This document shows positions 60,980-64,000 of a DNA stretch of 64,000 nt, in pieces. This DNA comes from AP-15 sp035570595 (GTDB lineage Bacteria; Pseudomonadota; Alphaproteobacteria; ATCC43930; CGMCC-115725). Below the pieces are notes generated by a model. The model was not told the DNA's origin. It made no database searches and saw nothing but the letters and a program-made list of their open reading frames with translations. The DNA lies in the NCBI GenBank assembly GCA_035570595.1, contig DATMLF010000147.1, forward strand, positions 4,255-68,254. The letters are read 5' to 3'. The stretch's first letter is position 1, and each line of letters starts with the position of its first letter. A program made the position numbers and the translations under genes.

Positions 60980-61864
60980 TCATCCGTAATGGACCCGGCG
61001 CTCGACAAAGCGGAACTGGATTGCGGTCAGCGCCACGACGATCGCCATCAGAATCACCGACTGCGCCGCCGAGCCGCCGAGGTCGAGCCCGACGACGCCG
61101 TCGTACCAGACCTTGTAGACAAGGATCTCGGTTGCTTGGCCAGGCCCGCCCTGGGTCACGTTCTGGATGATGCCGAACGTGTCGAAAAACGCGTAGACGA
61201 TGTTGACGACGAGCAGAAAAAAGCTGGTCGGCGCCAATAGCGGGAAGGTGATGCGCCAGAACCGCCGGCGCGAATTTGCTCCGTCGAGTGCCGCGGCCTC
61301 GAGCAGGGAGCGCGGGATTGCCTGCAGCCCGGCGAGAAAAAACAGGAAATTGTACCCGATCTGCTTCCATGCCGCGGCCAGGATCACCAGCAGCAACGCC
61401 TGACGCCCGTTCAGCAGGTAATCCCAGTCTACGCCGAGGCGCCGCAGCCCCGACCCGACAATCCCAAAGCTCGGATTGAACAGGAACAGCCACAATACGC
61501 CGGCGATCGCGGGGGCAATCGCGTAGGGCAGCAGCAGCACCGCCTTGTAGAATGCCGCACCGCGCACGACCCGGTCGGCCATGACCGCGAACAATAGGCC
61601 CGGGACGAGCGCCAGCACCGCGACCGCAAAGCTGAACAGAAAGCTGACGGCGACCGAGGCGAGGTAGGCCGGGTCGGCAAAGATCGCGGCAAAATTGCCC
61701 CAGCCGACAAAATGCGTTGACAGCCCAAAGGCGTCCTCGCGCCGCACCGACAGGACCAGCGCCTGAGCCGCCGGCCAAAAGAAAAAGACGATCGTCACCG
61801 CGAGCTGCGGCGTCAGCAGCAGCGCCGGGAGCAGCCGGCCGGGAAAATACACGCGGCGCTCCAC
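60980..61864 (-). CDS. ugpA: sn-glycerol-3-phosphate-type ABC permease UgpA
   Basis: A 294-residue permease very close to UgpA: ALLLTPQLAVTIVFFFWPAA and FGLSTHFVGWGNFAAIFADP align with the E. coli protein at the N-terminus, and the EAA loop is LLEAAALDGANSRRRFWRI. It imports glycerol-3-phosphate or related compounds in the phosphate-starvation response in E. coli; no Pho box is evident here. The start GTG at 61864 has AAGGG 9 bases before it; a GTG at 61852 follows GGAG and is equally possible. Upstream 225 bp hold no binding-protein gene. Confidence 0.85.
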   Translation of the reverse strand: MERRVYFPGRLLPALLLTPQLAVTIVFFFWPAAQALVLSVRREDAFGLSTHFVGWGNFAAIFADPAYLASVAVSFLFSFAVAVLALVPGLLFAVMADRVVRGAAFYKAVLLLPYAIAPAIAGVLWLFLFNPSFGIVGSGLRRLGVDWDYLLNGRQALLLVILAAAWKQIGYNFLFFLAGLQAIPRSLLEAAALDGANSRRRFWRITFPLLAPTSFFLLVVNIVYAFFDTFGIIQNVTQGGPGQATEILVYKVWYDGVVGLDLGGSAAQSVILMAIVVALTAIQFRFVERRVHYG

Positions 61865-62089
61865 GCCGGTAAACCCTTACCCCCGCCCTCTTCCCGCGCA
61901 CTGGGACACGGCGGGACTCCTACGGCAGGCGTGGCAGGGTGATGGGCGCCAGCCGATCGCGCCGTCATTGCACAATCGGACCACGCGGTAACCGCAGCCA
62001 GCAGCGGCTACGATGCGGGCAGCACCCGCGGTGTCGGGCCCCGCGCGCCCCGCGACGACTGGCCGCGCCCGCATCGCGGCCGCCCCCGT

Positions 62090-62551
62090 CTAGCGGTGTA
62101 GGACGATGTCGACGCGCCGGTTGAAGACCGAGGGGTCGCTCGAGCCGGTTTGCCCGATCGGCTGCTGCTCCACCATCGCCGGCTCGACCCCGTCGGCCTC
62201 CAGTTCGTCGGCGACGATCGAGGCGCGCGTCATCGCCAGATACTTGTTCGTCTGCACGGTGCCGGTGGCGCTCGCCCGCGCCTGCACGGTGATCGACTTG
62301 GCGCCGTTTTCCTTGGCCTCCTTCGCGGCTTTGGCGATGATCGTCTTTGCCCGCGGCGACAGGTAGGCGCTGAATTCGTTGAAATAGACCAGGAACCGCG
62401 GCAGCTGCGACTTTGCTTCAGCGCCCGCAGGCACCCCAGCCATCGGTGCCGCGGCCGGCGACCCGGACGGGCTTTGCGCGCGCGCCTCGCCCCCGGCTGC
62501 CACCGCCGAAACCAGCAGGGCGACGCAAAAAACTCTCCCCAACCCCGACAT
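62090..62551 (-). CDS. OmpA-like domain protein, exported
   Basis: A 153-residue protein: signal peptide (VFCVALLVSAVAAGGEARAQ) and an OmpA/MotB-type peptidoglycan-binding domain (LVYFNEFSAYLSPRAKTII, then NKYLAMTRASIVADEL and PSVFNRRVDIVLHR). It should attach the outer membrane or a complex to the cell wall. The ATG at 62551 follows GGGAGGGGAGAG. It is a stand-alone gene; no pal or tol genes are adjacent. Confidence 0.85.
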   Translation of the reverse strand: MSGLGRVFCVALLVSAVAAGGEARAQSPSGSPAAAPMAGVPAGAEAKSQLPRFLVYFNEFSAYLSPRAKTIIAKAAKEAKENGAKSITVQARASATGTVQTNKYLAMTRASIVADELEADGVEPAMVEQQPIGQTGSSDPSVFNRRVDIVLHR

Positions 62552-62796
62552 CTCTCCCCTCCCGAGACCACGCCCGGACCGCCGGGCGGCGGGAGTGTAT
62601 GCGGCTTTGGCGGGCGCTCCGCAAGTCCGGCCCCGGCGCGGCCGGACCGGTTTGCCGGCGCCCTCTTTTTTCCGCAGCGGTTGATGCATCGCCCGCCGTT
62701 CCCGCGTGTTGACCTGGAGACGGCCGGTTTCGGAACCGCGCGGTCGCGGCCAGTCCGCCGGCTCGCCTGTCGAACCCACCCGAACGGGAGTGCCCG

Positions 62797-63105
62797 ATGT
62801 ATCTCGCTCGTTTTTGCTACGACGTGCTGCCCGTCAACCGCCAGCGCGCGATCGAATTCATCCGCCGCGAGGTCGAGGCGGCGCGTAAGAACGGCCTCGA
62901 TGCCCGCATGCTGGTGCCGCTGACTCGCGGCCACGGCGACCACTCCGCGCTGCAGTTCGAGGTCGAGCTGAAAGGGCTCGACCAGCTCGAGCAGTTCCGC
63001 AACCGGGGCGTCGGCTCGACCGAGGAGACCGGCAACTGGATGCACGCGTTTAGCGAGGTGTTGACCCGGCCGCCCTGCGTCGAAATCCTGCGCTTCGACG
63101 CCTGA
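62797..63105 (+). CDS. hypothetical small alpha/beta protein
   Basis: A 102-residue protein (MYLARFCYDVLPVNRQRAIE, then HSALQFEVELKGLDQLEQFR and WMHAFSEVLTRPPCVEILRF). The secondary-structure pattern (strand, helix, strand, strand, helix, strand) is that of dimeric alpha/beta-barrel or NIPSNAP-like proteins, but I recognise no family motif. ATG at 62797 lies behind CGGGAG. No clear operon partner. Confidence 0.5.
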   Translation: MYLARFCYDVLPVNRQRAIEFIRREVEAARKNGLDARMLVPLTRGHGDHSALQFEVELKGLDQLEQFRNRGVGSTEETGNWMHAFSEVLTRPPCVEILRFDA

Positions 63106-63173
63106 CCGGCACCGAGCTGGCAAGGCGGTGCGCCGCCGACCTCGGGCCGACCTCGGGATACTCGCGACCGGGG

Positions 63174-64000
63174 TCACGCGCTGCGGCGCGCGGCCTCCGG
63201 AATTGCCGGAAGCTCGGATTTGTTGAGCCGCGCGATCAGCCATTTGGTCAATGCCGGGGCAGTGTACTTGGCGACCATGCCGGCGCCGAGGAACACATTC
63301 GCCAATGGCAGGACGCTGGCGCCGAGCACGACCCAGGCCAACGTGATCGTCCGCGTTCCGCTGATCAGCCCCGCGGTCAGCGCGGCATTTCGCGGCGCGC
63401 GCCAGAACAGCAGTGTCCCGGCGCATTGGAATCCGAGGTTCAGAGCATAGGCCAGCGCCAGGAGCTCCAGCGCTAGAGCCGGCCGGGCGAAGAAATAGCT
63501 CTGCATGCCCGCCATCGACCCGGTTCCGGCCAGCACCAGCGAAAACACCGAGATGCCGGTCATCGCATCGGGGTTCTCGCGCACGAACTTTGCCGCGAAA
63601 CGCTTGACGAGATACGCGGCGACCGCCGATCCGCCCACCAGCAGCAACAGGTGGAGGCTCATCGCCGCCGGGTTGATGGCCAGGTGGTAACCTCCGAGAC
63701 CGGCGGCGAGCCACGACATATAGAGCGGCGAGGCTGCGGTTGCCGCGACGGTTGCGAGCAGCGCGAGCGGGGTGCTGAGCCCGAGGATTGCCGCGAACGC
63801 GACGCAGGCCGGGCTCGTCGGGACCAGCGACCAGAACAGCAGCCCTTCAGCGAGCCCGGGGCCGGGCTTAAACAGCCAAACGATCGCCGAAACGACGAGC
63901 GGCACGCCAAAGCTCGCCCAGATCACCATCGGAACGGCGGCGCGGGTTTCGCTGACCTGTCGGCGGAACGCTTCGCTGTCCAATTTCAAAAACGAGCCGA
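63174..64000 (-). CDS. BASS-like (bile acid:sodium symporter family) membrane protein, partial
   Basis: At least 275 residues with 8-9 hydrophobic segments, running off the right window edge: the frame continues past the TTG at 63989 to base 64000 without a stop, so the true start is outside. Features such as SPACVAFAAILGLSTPLALLA and SGTRTITLAWVVLGASVLPLAN fit the BASS/SLC10 fold, where paired discontinuous helices bind sodium. The substrate is unknown; relatives move organic acids. Assignment is by topology and partial motifs, so it is moderate. Confidence 0.55.
   Translation of the reverse strand, partial: GSFLKLDSEAFRRQVSETRAAVPMVIWASFGVPLVVSAIVWLFKPGPGLAEGLLFWSLVPTSPACVAFAAILGLSTPLALLATVAATAASPLYMSWLAAGLGGYHLAINPAAMSLHLLLLVGGSAVAAYLVKRFAAKFVRENPDAMTGISVFSLVLAGTGSMAGMQSYFFARPALALELLALAYALNLGFQCAGTLLFWRAPRNAALTAGLISGTRTITLAWVVLGASVLPLANVFLGAGMVAKYTAPALTKWLIARLNKSELPAIPEAARRSA

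Overview
The window is GC-rich bacterial chromosome, most likely from an alphaproteobacterium. The pointers are a ubiquinol-cytochrome c reductase Rieske subunit, UgpA/UgpE-type permeases, a GarR/GlxR reductase, DUF29, DUF1653-like and DUF2161 proteins, BA14K-like modules on a penicillin-binding protein, several CoA-linked catabolic enzymes and short dispersed GC-rich inverted repeats. GTG and TTG starts are common. The family-level assignment is an inference; no rRNA is present. About 59 protein genes (two cut by the window edges, one decayed and one doubtful) and one tRNA-Arg(CCG) are packed with short gaps, and many long antisense open frames are composition shadows. I see no phage, insertion sequence, transposase, integrase or CRISPR array.

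Layout. 0-15.4 kb: end of a gamma-glutamyltransferase; the Ada alkylation-response gene overlapping a 2OG-Fe(II) oxygenase gene; an acetamidase/formamidase; a DUF2161 nuclease-like protein; a CDF-like cation transporter; an orphan pair of sugar ABC permeases; a flavin monooxygenase/acyl-CoA dehydrogenase-like enzyme; an MFS exporter; a CYTH-CHAD polyphosphate protein; MsrA; a membrane cytochrome c; an MlaC-like protein; an enolase-superfamily enzyme. 15.6-21.5 kb: an isolated Rieske protein, a radical SAM protein, a small glycine-rich secreted protein, and the URC1-URC4 uracil catabolism pair facing a GarR-type reductase. 21.6-34.4 kb: DUF29, a fluoroacetate-dehalogenase-like hydrolase, a B12-binding radical SAM protein, a Cys-nucleophile hydrolase, an SDR, a class C beta-lactamase-like hydrolase, a truncated amidohydrolase, a double CaiB/BaiF CoA-transferase diverging from an SMP-30 lactonase, and a zinc alcohol dehydrogenase.

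34.4-48.9 kb: DNA polymerase I whose proofreading residues all appear to be lost, preceded by a zf-CHCC protein; a lipoprotein hydrolase with a CDP-archaeol-synthase-like protein; a metallophosphoesterase; tRNA-Arg; a DUF35/thiolase pair; an enoyl-CoA hydratase; a two-subunit molybdenum hydroxylase; a GMC oxidoreductase. 48.9-64 kb: an RND efflux operon with its TetR repressor and a candidate operator, a ThuA-like protein, a class A PBP with a duplicated Cys-rich tail, an exbB-exbD-tonB operon, orphan ugpA-ugpE, an OmpA-like protein and a BASS-like transporter running off the right edge.

The gene set suggests a metabolically versatile heterotroph: oxidation of aromatics, N-heterocycles and acyl-CoA compounds, dehalogenation, pyrimidine salvage for nitrogen, and efflux. 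The points I find most worth following are the URC1-URC4/GarR neighbourhood, the proofreading-dead Pol I, the PBP with tandem BA14K-like modules, the possible ATT start of the CYTH-CHAD gene, and several transporter or complex subunits that stand without their usual partners.
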